Assembly (NCBI GenBank): GCA_003290165.1
Contig: QNQO01005764.1
Span: 88,991-152,990 of the forward strand
DNA: 64,000 nt
Source of the DNA: Berberis thunbergii
Taxonomy: Eukaryota > Streptophyta > Magnoliopsida > Ranunculales > Berberidaceae
Reading direction: 5' to 3'
The notes beneath the pieces were generated by a model. The model was given only the letters and a program-made list of their open reading frames with translations, searched no databases and was not told where the DNA came from. A program made the translations under genes and the position numbers. This document shows positions 11,745 to 23,870 of this stretch, in pieces (position 1 is the stretch's first letter; the number at the start of each line of letters is the position of its first letter).

Positions 11745-12425
11745 TTGCATGGAAATATTGTGTGATTTGCTGACCATTTGACAAAACTTAAAGAGATTTA
11801 AGCAGTCCAGAGTAAGATGCTTCTATGCTAAGTGATTGATTAATTGAATTACCCACTTACGGAGAGTGACATCCTCTATTGAGGTGTGATCCTCTACCGA
11901 GGCATTTGGCTTGTGTGATCTGCTGATCACTTGACTAAACTTAAACGGATTTAAGTAGTCTTGAGTAAGATGCTTTTATGCATTGAATTACCCAATCACT
12001 GAGAGTGTCACCCTCTATTGAGGCATTTTGCTTGTGTGATCTACTACCACTTGACTACACTTAAACGGTTTTGAATAGTCTTGAGTGAGATGCTTTAAAC
12101 CTTGAATTACCCACTCACTGAGAGTGTCATCCTCTACTGAGGTGTGATCCTTTAGTAAGGCATTTTGCTTGTGTGGTCTGCTTACCACTTGGCTAAACTT
12201 AAACGAATTTAATTAGTCTTGAGTAAAATGATTTTATGCATTGAATTACCCACTGACTGAGAGTGTCATCCTCTACTGAGGTGTGATTCTCTACTGAGGC
12301 ATTTGCTTGTGTGGTCTACTGACCACTTGACTAAACTTAAATGGATTTAAGTAGTCTTGAGTAAGATGTTTTTATACATTGAATTGCCCACTCACAGAGA
12401 GTGCCATCCTCTACTGAAGTGTACA
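11745..12425. repeat. Five-copy internal tandem array of the gag-only family
   Basis: About five imperfect copies, spaced roughly 120-150 bp, contain ACTTAAACGGATTTAAGTAG, GAGTAAGATGC, ATTGAATTACCCACTC and ATCCTCTACTGAGG. Copy 1 of the element has only two units. It is non-coding. Confidence 0.8.
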
Positions 12426-12879
12426 TACATGTTTGTATTTCTGAATGTCTTTAACATGTAAATTTTTTTCTTCCTATTTCACTATTTCAACTGAAGAATG
12501 TGCGTTATCTGCTAAGAAGCAAAATAACATATCTTCTACTAAGGTATATGTAAATATTTGTTGGGATCTTTGATTTTTTTTGCCAGATCTCCTTTGATTG
12601 GTGGTAGTCTCTTCCGCCAAGGTTGGTTCTTTTCATGGAGAATTTGATTGACCGTAACGGAGAACTCTGTGAATGTTCTACCGCATGGGGAGTCACTTGT
12701 TGAAGAAATAAAATACAATCAAGATTTTCTTATATGTACATTGCATCTTTTTTTCTAAAAACAAAAAAAAAACAAAAAAGCTAGGACGCCTGAGCTTCAA
12801 TCCACTTTGTGAAATGGTCAAATGCGACAATCATCAAATTCTTCTGCCCTAGAGTTTGATTGATCGGAATGATGAACTC

Positions 12880-14090
12880 TATGTATGTTTTACTAGCCGA
12901 TGAGTCTCTTGTTGGGGAGTGTGTTCTACGCTTGTCACCCTTGTTCTTTTTATCCTCATTCTGATCTGCATTTGTTTATGTAGGTTGACTATCTTTCTCA
13001 AGTATATCTGATGCCTTAGCGCTATTTTTTTCGTTATCCCACAATGCACAACGTTTTGGCATAGCGAAGATTTTGGCAAGAGTTTTGCCTAGTTTCATGA
13101 TCAATTTGGCTTACAATAGGTGATCTATGGGCAAACTCTTCTTGAAAGCTATGGATGCAGTTTGGTCATCACACCCATTTATGCTCGCCCTTTCTGCCTT
13201 GAATCTTTTGATGAAGTCTCGGGCAGATTCATTTGAATTTTTCTTTATGTTGAAGAGGTGGTCAACATGTTTTTTGATGGTTCGCTAAGATGAATACTCC
13301 TTTGTGAAAACAAGGGAGAGCTCCCCAAAGTTGTTGATTGACCGAGGGGTCAAAGTGTGGAATCAATCTTGGGCCATTCCTTGTAAAGTCATAGCAAATA
13401 TTTTGCACATAAGTGGGTCATCGTTTTGTGCAGTCATGACACTTCGGAAATGCTTCAAGTGTTTATCAAAATCAGAATCTCATTTGAAAGGAGTAAATGT
13501 TGGTATGATAAACTTTACTGGTGGAGGATCACATTCATTGTCATTTATAAAAGGTGAAGTGTTTGCCAAGGCCACCTCTCTGCGCAGAGCATCATCTTGA
13601 TTTTCAATGACACACGAGTTCCTCAACTGCTCATTGATAATTCGTGTTATATCATCAGCTTTCAAGGGCCTGGGTGCATCTTGCGGATCGGCTGCATGGT
13701 AGAGAAGTCTACGCTGCTCAGCGACATGGCAATTTCAGGACAAGTTAATATCATGATCCATATCTGATCCTATGCATTGTTCACATCCATCTTGATTTTG
13801 TCTTCTGCACCGACCACTCATAGCTGGCGTCATCTGTGACCCCAACCTTGAGTGTACAGTTTATTGGGAGCCCAACCTTGATAAGACTATTGTTTGAGCC
13901 CGAGCTTAGAGGAGACATTTGCTAGTTGCCCTAATCTTGAATGAATGCTTTCAGATGGATTATTTTCCCTCAGTGGATGATTACTTTTGCTCCCATGCAC
14001 ATGGTTTATTGGCAGATGACGATGTGTCTTCTGCCTCGGCTATATGCTCAATAATCACTCTACTACCTGAGTTTGGTCTTCCAATATTTT
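12880..14090 (-). pseudogene. Degraded gag of gag-only element copy 2
   Basis: The minus strand retains scattered blocks that align with the gag of copy 1. One is the region with REVALANTSPF and FIIPTFTPFK (13480-13665), another the segment around 13140-13300, and a third the tail near 12880-13080. Stops and frameshifts are frequent, so no protein longer than about 66 residues survives. Confidence 0.75.
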
Positions 14091-14237
14091 AGTCAAATTG
14101 GCGATCTGACCTGTAATATTTTCTTGTTGTTTCATTTCTATTGGGCTTGGTTGTTGGGTAGAAAATTGTATTTGATGATCAGCCGATGGTGGTAAATTTG
14201 TGGATGCAAATTTCCACCGAATTTGAAACCACCAATT

Positions 14238-14868
14238 TGTAGATGCAAATTTTCACCGAATCACGTGCAGATGACGCGCAACAATATACGTAAAATATAG
14301 ATTAATTCTTGACACCGGTGTAGTGCCTGCCACGGGCACTTCGATGCCAAAGTTAGAGCAATGCCTTTAGAAAAATATTTATTTCTCTGTATTTGAAGAG
14401 AGAATTGTGAATCAAGAAAGAGTTACGTCCAGATGGATTTGTGTTAGCTATTTATAGAGGCAAAATTAGTAAACTGCTGGCAGATGAGTGAGACACGTGG
14501 CAAATTAGTGAGTCATCTGCTTGAAGGCGGTTGCAACTTCTCTTAGGTAATTGTAACTTCTCTTAGGTAGTTGTAACTTTCGTAGATAGTTGTAACCTCC
14601 CATTGGCAGTTGTAACTTCCTGTTTGGCGACACATCTCTTGCAAGCTTATGTACTCAGCTGAGCATGGTGGTCAGCGCTGAATACTACTCCTCTACTAAG
14701 AAAAGAGTATTTCGATGAGCTGTACTAGGCCCAGACTTGTGTTTCATTGGGTTCAAACTTGGGCTTTCTTTTGTGACTTTCATGAATAATTTCCAGACTT
14801 CTCGAAAACAATCCAAATATTTGAACTTCCTTATCCTATTGGGCCAAAGATTATTTTTGGCTCCCATA
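14238..14868 (-). repeat. 5' LTR of gag-only element copy 2
   Basis: It pairs with 10036-10637. It begins TGTAGATGC and ends CTCCCATA, the final CA having mutated to TA. The bases just inside (minus strand AATTGGTGGTTTCAAATTC) keep the start of the primer-binding site seen in copy 1 but diverge after it. Confidence 0.85.
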
Positions 14869-14899
14869 TACTTCACTTGTGGGGATGTCCCCATTGTCA

Positions 14900-15583
14900 A
14901 TTTTCAGATCACAATCAGTTCTTATTGAATGCAATGATCAGGGGTTATCTGCAAATGGGTTTTGTCATCAAGCATTGGATCTGTTTTATAGGAGAAAAGA
15001 AGAATGTTTGAAACCAGATTCTTATACTTTTTTCTTGTGTGTTAAAGGTGTGTGCATTGTTGTTAAATGTTGGGGAAGGTAAGGAGGTTATAACATGGCT
15101 GGGGAGTGTGGGTTGGGGTCAAATTTATTATCATTTCTATGTTTGGCAAATGTGGAAGTATAGGAGATGGTACTGTGGTGTTTGAAAGAATGTCTCATAG
15201 GGATATTATGTCTTGGAATTCTATTGTCACTGCGTTTGTTGATAATGGAATTTATGGGAAGCTGTGGTTACATTAAAATTGGGGAGTTGGTCCCAAGAAG
15301 GTTGAAACTTGATCAGGTAACCATTGTGATTGTTCTCTCAACGTGTTCTTCTGTTCTTGCTATGAAAGAAATAGATGGATATGCTATAAGAATTGGACTT
15401 GAGTGTGGTCCTCTGGTTAGTAATTCTCTTATTTCCGTACATGGGAAGGGCAGTAGAGCTGAAGAAGCTGCTTTTGCTTTTAGTAGAACTTTTAGACTGG
15501 ACAGAGTTGCATGGAATGCTTTAGTTTCTAGTTATGTTCAAAATGGCTATTCAGGGAAATCACACAAGTTCCTCAAGATATGA
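14900..15583 (+). pseudogene. PPR-protein gene fragment carried by the Pack-MULE-like element
   Basis: The translation has pentatricopeptide-repeat character of the PLS type. An early block has GLSANGFCHQALDLFYR then KPDSYTFF. After frame changes come VFERMSHRDIMSWNSIVTAF and DQVTIVIVLSTCSSVLAMKE. A continuous open stretch to 15583 includes VSNSLISVHGKGSRAEEA and DRVAWNALVSSYVQNGYSGK. PPR proteins bind organelle RNA. About four degenerate repeats are present, with at least three frameshifts and no start or full-length array, so this is a non-functional captured piece. It lies between the second gag-only element and the right inverted terminus. Confidence 0.75.
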
Positions 15584-15671
15584 GAAGTAATGAGTTTGAG
15601 GCAGGTGTCATGGAGATGGAGACATAGAGATTAGGGGAGGAGGTGAGTGAGTATGTTTGATGGTGGTGGGA

Positions 15672-15693
15672 GGAGAGAGAGAGAGAGAGAGCA
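15672..15693. repeat. GA microsatellite
   Basis: A short GAGAGA run lies inside the right inverted terminus of the Pack-MULE-like element. The left terminus lacks the expansion. Confidence 0.8.
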
Positions 15694-16793
15694 GTGAGAA
15701 GAAGGAGAAAGGTGGATGGATTGGGGACATTGTTATGCAAGAGAATGAAAGGCGGAGAATTTGGGTCAGATTTTAAGGTTTTTTATTAGTTTAATTTGGT
15801 ATTAGGAGGATGGTCTCGAGATTAACATAAAATATCTAGTTTAATTTTGGTGAATTGAATATAAAGTAAAGACGATCAAACTAAAAAAAATTTTTAATTA
15901 ATTTGATTAAAACATCAATCGATAGTTGTTAGCATCCTTTCCATTCGTTAAGCAGAGTGCAACATTTTTTGACTCTTGCTCTAGCAAATACATCTACAAT
16001 TATTTGAACACTCCACAAGTTCAGAAAGCTCTTCATGCAAACCTCACATCACTTCCAAATCCACGGGAACCCCTGCAACTGCAAGTAATCCCTATTAGAA
16101 CAATTTTGATTTAATAAGGGGGTAAAGTCCCATTGATTTCTTATTCTCAACCTTGAAATTATATTATTAACCAAATCCAAATTTTGTACTATCTGGGTTC
16201 ATATGAAATGCAGCTACAACATTGGTGGGATTTATAGTGCCTCACCATCGACAGTTGCACCAGTCATTCAACTCATGGCCAATGGTATATTAAGTACAGG
16301 TACTATTGTTGTTTTACAAATCTTTCTAAAACCAACAAAGATTAGTAAAACTAATAATAATGCATTATTCAATTGTAAAACTATAGTTGCTTGATTAATT
16401 AATTGACAAACAACCAATATGAGTACTAACCTCACTTTGCGATCAATTGAGTATTGCCGAATTTAGCATAATTTCACATTTGTCCTTCAATTTGTTTGTA
16501 TGCAGTGGGGATACAGATGCTAAAGTACCAGTAACATCGACTAGGTATTCCATCAATAAAATTAGAACACCAGTGGAGACTAAATGGCACCCATGGTACA
16601 CTGAAGAAGAGGTATCGTGACCTCTTAATTAATTTATAAACTCAATTATTTCTTAAATTTCTCCGAATGCAGGTTGGAGGATATACAGTTGAATACGAAA
16701 ACCTAACATTTGTTAGTTCCAAGTTATCAACCATCTAGGGCACTCACCATGTTCTCATCCTTCTTGCAAGGGAAACTATCACCAAGTTCTTGA

Positions 16794-17256
16794 AGATTAT
16801 CAGACTTTGATGTAGAAAATTTTGATTACAATAATTCAAGCCATACATCTGAATTTTCTCTTTATCCTTTTCAATTTGTAAGTCAAATTTCACCACTAAC
16901 ACTGAAAATTAATATCATTTTAGTGATTTCTAAATTGACATAGCGTAAGCTTTGTGAAGTAAGCTACTCTCATTTTGCTTCAAGAATTGGTTGAAGTAGG
17001 AAAGATTTTGATTTTCGTTGAAAGCCTTCGCAAATGTGCTTTCAATTGTCTATCACTCTATCTCAATAATAGATACAAAGACCATCAAAGATTAATCATG
17101 ATTAAATTAAGCTTTGAGTCCTACCAAGAATAATGACCTCATATTACTACACAGCAAACTCTTTATCTCCTTGTTCAAATTGATTTTCTCTATAAATTTG
17201 GATAACAAATTAAACATACGAATACAGTCACACAGACACCAAGTGTGAAGTAAAGA
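16794..17256. other. Spacer between the two SCPL pseudogenes
   Basis: This AT-rich spacer has no supported gene. It would contain the 3' region of copy 1 and the promoter of copy 2, where a TATA-like TATAAATTTGG occurs near 17191, about 65 bp before the copy 2 ATG. Nothing else stands out. Confidence 0.5.
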
Positions 17257-19273
17257 ATGATGAAGGTTGCACTCCTGGTTGTACTAGTTGCAATTTTCGT
17301 TCAATGTGATGCAGGGAGAGGAATCAAATATGAATTCGACCTATTGGTAAACACATGAGATCTCAATTACTGAACCATGTGTCAAGCGTTGATGAGAGCC
17401 TTGCTGATGAACTTCTATTAGAGGTGAAGTACAAAACAGTGTATGTAGGAGCTCAAGTTGGGTTGATGGAAGGTGATAAGGTACAGAGCTTGCCAGGACA
17501 ACCTAGCAATGGACTGCTATTCGATCAATATTCGGCATATATTACCGTAGATCCAACTGCAGGAAGACCACTGTTTTATTACTTTGTTGAGTCTCCTCAG
17601 AACTCTTCTTCCTTGCTCTTGTCTTGTGGCTTAATGGAGGTATGGGTCGCAATACTCAAATTTACAATGTAGAAAGTTTCCTGAGTAAAAGAGTAAGGAC
17701 TTCTTCATTGCTGGAGAAAGTTAAGCAGGACATTATGCTAGCTCCACAGCTTGCTCAACTGATCCTTCACAATAACAAGAATGCTAATTACCAAACCATT
17801 ATCAACTTAAAAGGAGTCACGGTAATTTTAGAGCAATTTTGCAGTTGCAAATTTGGTTTATGTGAAATTGTGACTTGTGATGGTGTAGATTGGTAATGCA
17901 TACATCGACTATGATATGGGTTACAAGGGAATGTACGATATCTTTTGGACACATGCCCTGATTTCAGATGAGATAAACGAGGGTAGTAGCTTGAAATGCA
18001 ATTTTTCTTCAGAAGTGAATGTATCAAACAATGCATAGAATATATAAACCGCGCTGATGATGCCATGGGGATGTCTATATCTATGATATCTACGCTCCCT
18101 TGTGCACTTCAGCATCGACAGTATGTGTTCCTATTGGCTATTGCATATTAATTTAGTGATAAAGCCAATTGGTTAACAAAATATTACTAAGATAATTAAC
18201 CCCATCAGATGAAGCAGAATGCAACATTTGACCCTAGCTTGCTCAGAAGATTACAAGTATTTGAACACTCAAGTGCAGAACGCTATTCATGCAAACCTCA
18301 CATCCCTTCCCAATCCATTGAGATCATGCAGGTAATTTAATTTGCTATTTTATCAATTTTGATTGACATTGAAAAGAAAAAAATAATTAATTTAGTTTTA
18401 TTTTCTTCATTATGAAAAACAGCTACATGATTTATATGCTCTATAAGGACTTGCCAAAGACCGTACCAGTCATCAAGGATTGTGATTTCGTCTTTCAATT
18501 TAATTTCAGTTTTCTGATTTTAAGAAATATTTTGGTGTATAAAGAAAAAAACATAAAATTTTCGTGGATAAATGAAACACATAATGAACTTCAAGGGTAT
18601 ATTAAATATGTGAAAAAAATAAAATGCAAGTAAATAAATGTATTAAACACATTAAATGAAACCATAATACCTATAATTAGAAAATCAATGGGTAGTTTAA
18701 AAAATCAATATATAAATAGAAAGAGTGATAATTAGAAAGTTGGGGGTGGTTTAAAAAATCAATAAATAATTAAAATAAATGATAATTAGAAAGAAAAAAA
18801 AATTCAAAATTTACTAAGAAATCCCAAAATTTTTCGAAAATCCTAAAAAAAATGTAAAATTTAGAAGCTCTTTTTGTATTTTTACAAAAAAATGAAATCT
18901 ACGAAAAACCCAAAAAATTATAAAAAACCTTAATTTTTTTTTTAAAAAATCCTCGAAAAAATGTAATATATTTTTTTTGCCTCTTTACTTTTCATAATTT
19001 CAAAATAACTAAAAATTCGACGAAATTTCGTATAATTTCGTGAAATCACAATCATTGCCAGTCATTCAAGAATTCATGGTAGGCGGACTAAGGGTCAGAA
19101 TATATAGGTATTTATCTTTGTAATTAAAATAAAATATGTATATACAAATGAATTTTAATTATTTTTCTATAAGAATATGAGTTATAGTGGGGATACAGAT
19201 GGAAGAGTACCAGTAACAACTACTAGGTATTCTATCAACAAAATTGGATCACAAATGAAGACCAGATGGTACC
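17257..19273 (+). pseudogene. Serine carboxypeptidase-like pseudogene 2, truncated by a gypsy LTR
   Basis: A tandem paralogue of the SCPL at 2387. Exon 1 (17257-17346) starts with two adjacent ATGs and encodes a good signal peptide (MMKVALLVVLVAIFVQCDAG). Exon 2 (to 17640) carries [20 protein letters not shown] and [11 protein letters not shown]. The next exons, normally holding the NGGPGCSS and GESYAGHY catalytic-Ser regions, are largely deleted; the text resumes inside exon 4 with APQLAQLILHNNKNANYQ. Later parts are YIDYDMGYKGMYDIFW (17889 onward), LNTQVQNAIHANLTSLPNP (about 18260-18330) and SGDTDGRVPVTTTRYSINK (from about 19190). The gene stops abruptly at 19273, where a gypsy LTR begins; its last exon is not found. 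It is inactive. Confidence 0.85.
18340..19184. other. AT-rich intron of SCPL pseudogene 2
   Basis: This intron is far longer than in copy 1 and consists of very AT-rich low-complexity sequence with repeated AAAAATCAATA and GATAATTAGAAAG phrases. It may hide an old insertion, but no termini are recognisable. Confidence 0.45.
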
Positions 19274-19957
19274 TGACGCAGTCGTTTTCCACTCCCTGCT
19301 TTGACATTGACCTGCAAACTTGCTGACCTACATGAGGAACGCATGCGAGCCACGGACCACCGTTGTGGTGGCCGATGACATTGATGCTAAAGTCAGACAT
19401 GAATCTTAGAAATGTATAATGTTGTAAACAAGGAATTTGTAGCGTACCTTAGCTTACCAATCTCATGTCTTATTTATAGTGCAGGAGTCTTTGTTCAATC
19501 AGGCCATCGATGATGTAGTTTAGGGAAGAAGATCTTCGTGGAGATCCTTATCTAATTAGGAGTCGTGATGTGGATGGAAATTTCCATGTTAGCCATGTGC
19601 TTTTAGATACGCAGGAGATAGTTCCCGTTCTGCGAGTATTCTATAGGTGGAAGTCTTTATATGTGATAAATACTCTGGAATATGCTTCCTAGTTGGAAAC
19701 AAAAAGCCGTTGTAATTGCTTGTCTGAAGCTGATCATCGAGATACTTGCCTTAACAGAGCTTACATGTATTGAGGATAGCTGTGAGACACGTGGGCCTAG
19801 CAGGCTGTAAGAATTATGGTCCGCTTGGCAGGCTACATTGGGCGAGTTTAGAACCACACGGGCTGAATCAGTGTCAGACTGACGCTAGGGCCCATTTTTT
19901 CCTCGAGATCATCTTGACACGTGTACGACGTAGAGTTGGAACCGTTTTGGTGTATCA
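19274..19957 (-). repeat. LTR of gypsy element A
   Basis: It shares blocks with the LTR at 46352-47008, such as ACCACCGTTGTGG, GTCTTATTTATAGTGC-like and GACACGTGTACGA followed by GGTGTATCA at its end. The TATTTATA block would be the element's own TATA box read on the minus strand. The left edge is set where SCPL homology stops. Confidence 0.75.
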
Positions 19958-20181
19958 TCAGCTACTCCCTCTAGTTAGTGGGCCATCACATCGGTTCCCT
20001 AAGTCATTTATTGAAAAGATAAATCGCTCATGATGATTGAGTCTGAATCATTGTTTGAGTCGTGTGCTTCATTAATTGAATGTGTGTCGGTTCAGTGGAG
20101 AAGAGACGGGAATCCCATCCCTATTTAAGTCATTTCTTGTTTTGTTTATCTTCTAATTGAAAAGATTGTTTCATCTTCTTC

Positions 20182-22290
20182 ATGGCTCAACAAAACCTTC
20201 TTGATGATGCAACTTTGGTCAAGGGCTTTGAGCTTTTCGAAGACGGGTTGCTTTTCGAATTGGGCCTTCTAAAATTAGTACGAAGTTCGGAGTCCCTGAG
20301 GACCTGCCATTATATATTCTAAAAGATGACCAGACGGCAATGTTGCCGTTAGCGGGCTTCATCTGCTTGCATCGCGTGATACTCCAAACTGGAGTCCATT
20401 TTCCTGTTCTAGATGTGATTTGGGACTTCTTGGACTTCCTTGGAATTCCTTCGGCCCAATTGGGGCTTAATGAGTACAAAATTATTCTTCTCATTTTGAT
20501 TAGGGTGAAGAAAGTTGGTGTCCGCGTGACTCCGCAAGTGATCCAGTTGCTGACTTCTCCTCAGTTGAAAAATAACGTTGTCTATAAAATGACGTCGCTG
20601 ACTTTCGTTGTGAATCTGCGTGACAACTTTAAGTTCTAGAAGAAGTATTGCTTCTTGGCTCCTGCGCATTCAAAGTACTTCCAATTCAAGGGTCGCCCGC
20701 TTGAACAAGAGTTCAAGCCACTTCGTAAGTATAACTTGTTTCTTCTGATTTAGTCGCACTTGATTGTATGCTAATTGTTGCTCGTGTTTCCTTACAAAAC
20801 AATTTTCCACTACTCTTCTTACTCTAGAGGAGCAAAACACTATGCAGACATTTCGCAGATTGCCAACGCAGAATGTGGTGGACGTCATATGTGTCACCAA
20901 CTTTATTCCCAGTAGGCTGTGGGACAACTGGCATGTGGCCCCACTTTTTACCGATCATCCTGAGTTAAGTCTGAAGGTGGGGCCCCTTCTAGGAAAAGGA
21001 AAGTCTTCGGAGCCAAGGCTCCTGTCTTATCTGACACGGAGGAGTCGTCTGAGACGCTTGCCTCCTTTGTGAGTTCGAAAAAGTCTCGCGTGAGGGCTGG
21101 ATCATTTTCAAAATAGTCTGCTCTAGTAAGTGAAAAGCGTGAGTCTGATCGGCTAGTCAGAGGCAGATGCCGATGTATTCAGCTGGGAGAACGACTATTG
21201 ATAATTAGTAGGGGTTGAAGATATATCAAATCTTTGTGAGTAGTTGATGCTTGTTGCAATGGAGGCTTCTATTGGTGCCAATCTGCATGGGACCGTTTTG
21301 ATATAAGGTTCCTGTGAGGACCCGCCCGAGGTTCTGGAATTCGATCGTCCCATTGGTGGGTAAACCAATAGTGACACGGGCCAAGTTTCTTACTGTCCGC
21401 ATTGTTCACCGTCTCGCTCCAGGCTGTATCTCAAGGTGTTGGAAGGTCCGTTAGACAAAACACTTCCTTCTCTTCCTCTAGATCCTACTGAGCCATCTCA
21501 CACTAAGGGGTCGGCTGCTATTGAAAAAGGAAAGGCTCTGGAGGAAGGCCTAAAAGTAGTGGTGACTACAAAAGGTGGTGCTGGCGTGATCCCTCATTTG
21601 AGAGACCTTCATCCGAATGCACTGATAAGTCTGTTTGCATCGGACTTAGTAAAAATGCACACTCAAGTCTGGCACCGGGAGAATGATGTGGACTATGTTT
21701 CGAAGAAGCATATAAGCAAGCATCATAGCTGGCTGATGGACCATACTCCAAAACCTGAGGAGGATACATTAGAAGGGCACATGGATAGGTTTAAAATACC
21801 TCATGCTGGGAATGTCTCACTTGAGCCAGGTGGTCATTGCTGGGACGAAATTCAAGGGGGCTCGTGAGAGGGTGTACACCATGGAGTGTGTTTTCTTGCA
21901 CATGCAGACATTGTATTCTGACGTGCTTTATGAGGTGAGGCTGGAACAGTCGGCCGTTGCTGCTAAGGCTCAAAGGGTTCTTCTAGACGCCCTTGAGTTT
22001 GATCTAGTAGAGGCGAGGGCCGCGATAGACAAATTCCAGCAGGAGTTGGATCTGGCCTGTCGAGATCTGAAGGTCGCGCAGGAAGCTGCGGCTGAGGCAT
22101 GTTCTGAACTGCAGTCCTTTGCTGAGGAAAATGCCTTGAAGGAGGCTGATTGGGCTGTTCAGAAACAACAATTGGAGTCCGATGTGGAGTTCAATGCTCG
22201 GGAGGCGAGGAAGGCCGAGGTCTAGCTCAAATTGGAGAAACATGAGCTTAGTGCTGCAAAGAGCAGTTTGACTACAAAACAATCCTATAG
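20182..22290 (+). pseudogene. Antisense accessory ORF (putative gypsy-type transposon protein) with coiled coil, copy A
   Basis: It lies on the strand opposite to gag-pol, between the 3' LTR and the tandem array. The start is ATG at 20182 (MAQQNLLDDATLVKGF). After one frameshift comes a domain with FGVPEDLPLYILKD, MLPLAGFICLHRVILQTGV and WDFLDFLGIPSAQLGLNEY, resembling the plant putative gypsy-type transposon family (PF04195). A KKYCFLAP segment follows and then, from about 21803, a coiled coil rich in Ala, Glu, Leu and Gln. A TATA-like CTATTTAAG at 20121-20129 precedes it by about 55 bp. Its function is unknown. Stops near 20637 and 22224 and several frameshifts make this copy defective. Confidence 0.65.
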
Positions 22291-22299
22291 TTGACGCAC

Positions 22300-23259
22300 T
22301 GACATGCAAGTTGAAGCTGCTGGAGCGCGATCTAGCTGACGCGAATGCGCGCGAGGAAGAGCTCCACCCAGAACAAGGCAAGTGGAAATTTTGCTGGGTT
22401 GTACATGGTTGATTGGAGTTGCTGACGTTGATGAAGTTGCATCCGGAATGGAACATTAATCGCTATAAGAAGATGTCGTATGTAGACTTGTCAGTGACCT
22501 TTGCATCGTCAGACGAAGAGGGTGATCCGGACCAGGATGCTCAAATTGCTGCATGTACGGACACAACTCCTACTCTTCCTCTGTCAAGCTTATCTCTTAT
22601 ATTTTTATACCCCCTCCTGAGAAGGAGTGAACTTTGTACACTTGTACATTTTTTTATTCAAATGTCTAATGAAAAACAAGTTTATGTTGAATACGCTATG
22701 TATCTGTTTGATGCTCGCTATTCCTATTGTATGTTTCTTCATTTCACCTTGTCGTTTTCTTTGGCATAGGCTGGTTGGATCAATAAGAAATTGAATGGTC
22801 TGTCTGCTGTTGAGAGTTTGACCGTTTGTGTTGCATGTGACTCAGAGTCATTGTTGCATAGTCACGTCCAATAGTGGGCGTTTCGTGAATAGTTGAGGAA
22901 CGAGCTGCGCTGCCCAGCTATGATTCATTATCAAGGTAAGCCGTTGGGGGCTCGTTTTGTCTATTTGACAATCGGTTGCGGTTACTGGCATGAGTGAACT
23001 GTGGTAGTCGAGCACATGCGTTGTAATTAGAATGCTTGTTCCGAGTCAGGTTTCATAAGCTCGGGCTGACATTCCATGTATCACTCGTTTGCGCATTGGC
23101 AGGACGATTTATGGTCGGCATGAGCGTCTTTTGCTGGTAATAGAATGTCAGTCCGTATGAGCATGAAGATGCTGCTTGAGTTGTGATTTATCTTTGGGCC
23201 GCTATTTCAAAAGAGATCGGTGGTCGCGTGGCGAGCCGTCTAGGGTTCCCATCTTTCGT
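22300..23259. other. Gypsy A sequence between accessory ORF and tandem array
   Basis: It continues the degenerate C-terminal part of the accessory ORF (a short acidic stretch with ASSDEEGDPDQDAQ near 22501-22545) and then non-coding sequence. I see no independent gene. Confidence 0.5.
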
Positions 23260-23870
23260 ATTATTTATGTCCGAGCATGGTGGACTACAGGTTTTAGGGA
23301 GTGAGAATTGGCGATCATGGTCTGTTGAAGAGCGATGATCCTGTGACGAGGCATCGACATCAGTTCGGGACTGACTAGTCTCCCACCGTTCAAACCATCT
23401 ATACACTTACATAGCGGGCTACAAATTTGAGACGAGGGGGTTCGACAATCAGGATGAAGAGCAGTGGTCCCATGGCAAATCGTCGGAATCAGTTCGGGAC
23501 TGACTAGGTTCCCACCTTCCAAATCATCTACACACGGTGCGCATCGAGCTACAAATTTGGGAGGGTTTGGGGACCATGGTTTGTAGAAAAGCAGTGGTCC
23601 CGTGGCAAGCCATCAGAATTAGTTCAGGGCTGACCTCCCACTTTCTAAACCATCTACGTGGGGGGGGGGGCTACAAGTTCAGGGTTGGTAATTTGGCGAC
23701 ATGGTCTGTAGAAAAGTAGTGGTTTTGTGGCGAGCCGTCGAAATCAGTTTGGGACTGACTAGGTTCCCACCTTCCAGACCGTCTACACCCGCGCAGTGGG
23801 GGCTACAAGTTTGGGCTTTGATCAGAAGTTGTCGTTGCCAATCGTCACCAGCACCATCAGCACTGGACGG
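23260..23870. repeat. Tandem array, about 128-bp unit, 4-5 copies
   Basis: The phrase GGGACTGAC recurs at 23366, 23495, 23625 and 23750 (spacings 129, 130 and 125). Each unit has the order GCAGTGGTCCCGTGGCAAGC, CAGTTCGGGACTGACTAG, TTCCCACCTTCC, CCATCTACAC, then GGGCTACAAGTTTG. The units look like shorter cousins of the 179-bp repeat at 27228-29235. Confidence 0.85.

Larger units (their letters stand above)
10036..14868 (-). mobile_element. Non-autonomous gag-only LTR retrotransposon, copy 2
   Basis: Same family and orientation as 3230-8202. The LTRs are 10036-10637 (602 bp) and 14238-14868 (631 bp). The target duplication is TACTC at 10031-10035 and TACTT at 14869-14873, differing at one base. 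It inserted within the Pack-MULE-like element. Its gag is more degraded than in copy 1, there is no MITE at the position occupied in copy 1, and the 3' internal repeat is expanded. A short duplication of the LTR edge (14199-14222) lies just inside the right LTR. Confidence 0.88.
8680..15905. mobile_element. Pack-MULE-like element with long imperfect terminal inverted repeats
   Basis: Sequence at about 8850-9075 and the reverse complement of about 15620-15870 align over roughly 220 bp. They share CAAAATTCACCAAAAT-like, TCTCGAGGTCATC-like, CATTCTCTTGCA and CCCACCACCATCAAACA-type phrases in the same order. Long inverted termini around a host gene fragment (PPR, 14900-15583) suggest a Mutator-like gene-carrying element. 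It sits in an SCPL intron. The outer ends and the 9-bp target duplication could not be fixed, so the limits are approximate. No transposase is seen. It was later entered by the gag-only element at 10036-14868. Confidence 0.6.

Noticed and set aside
8680..15905. Helitron as explanation for the PPR-carrying insertion
   Set aside because: No TC...CTRR ends with a terminal hairpin were seen; the long inverted termini favour a Mutator-like element.
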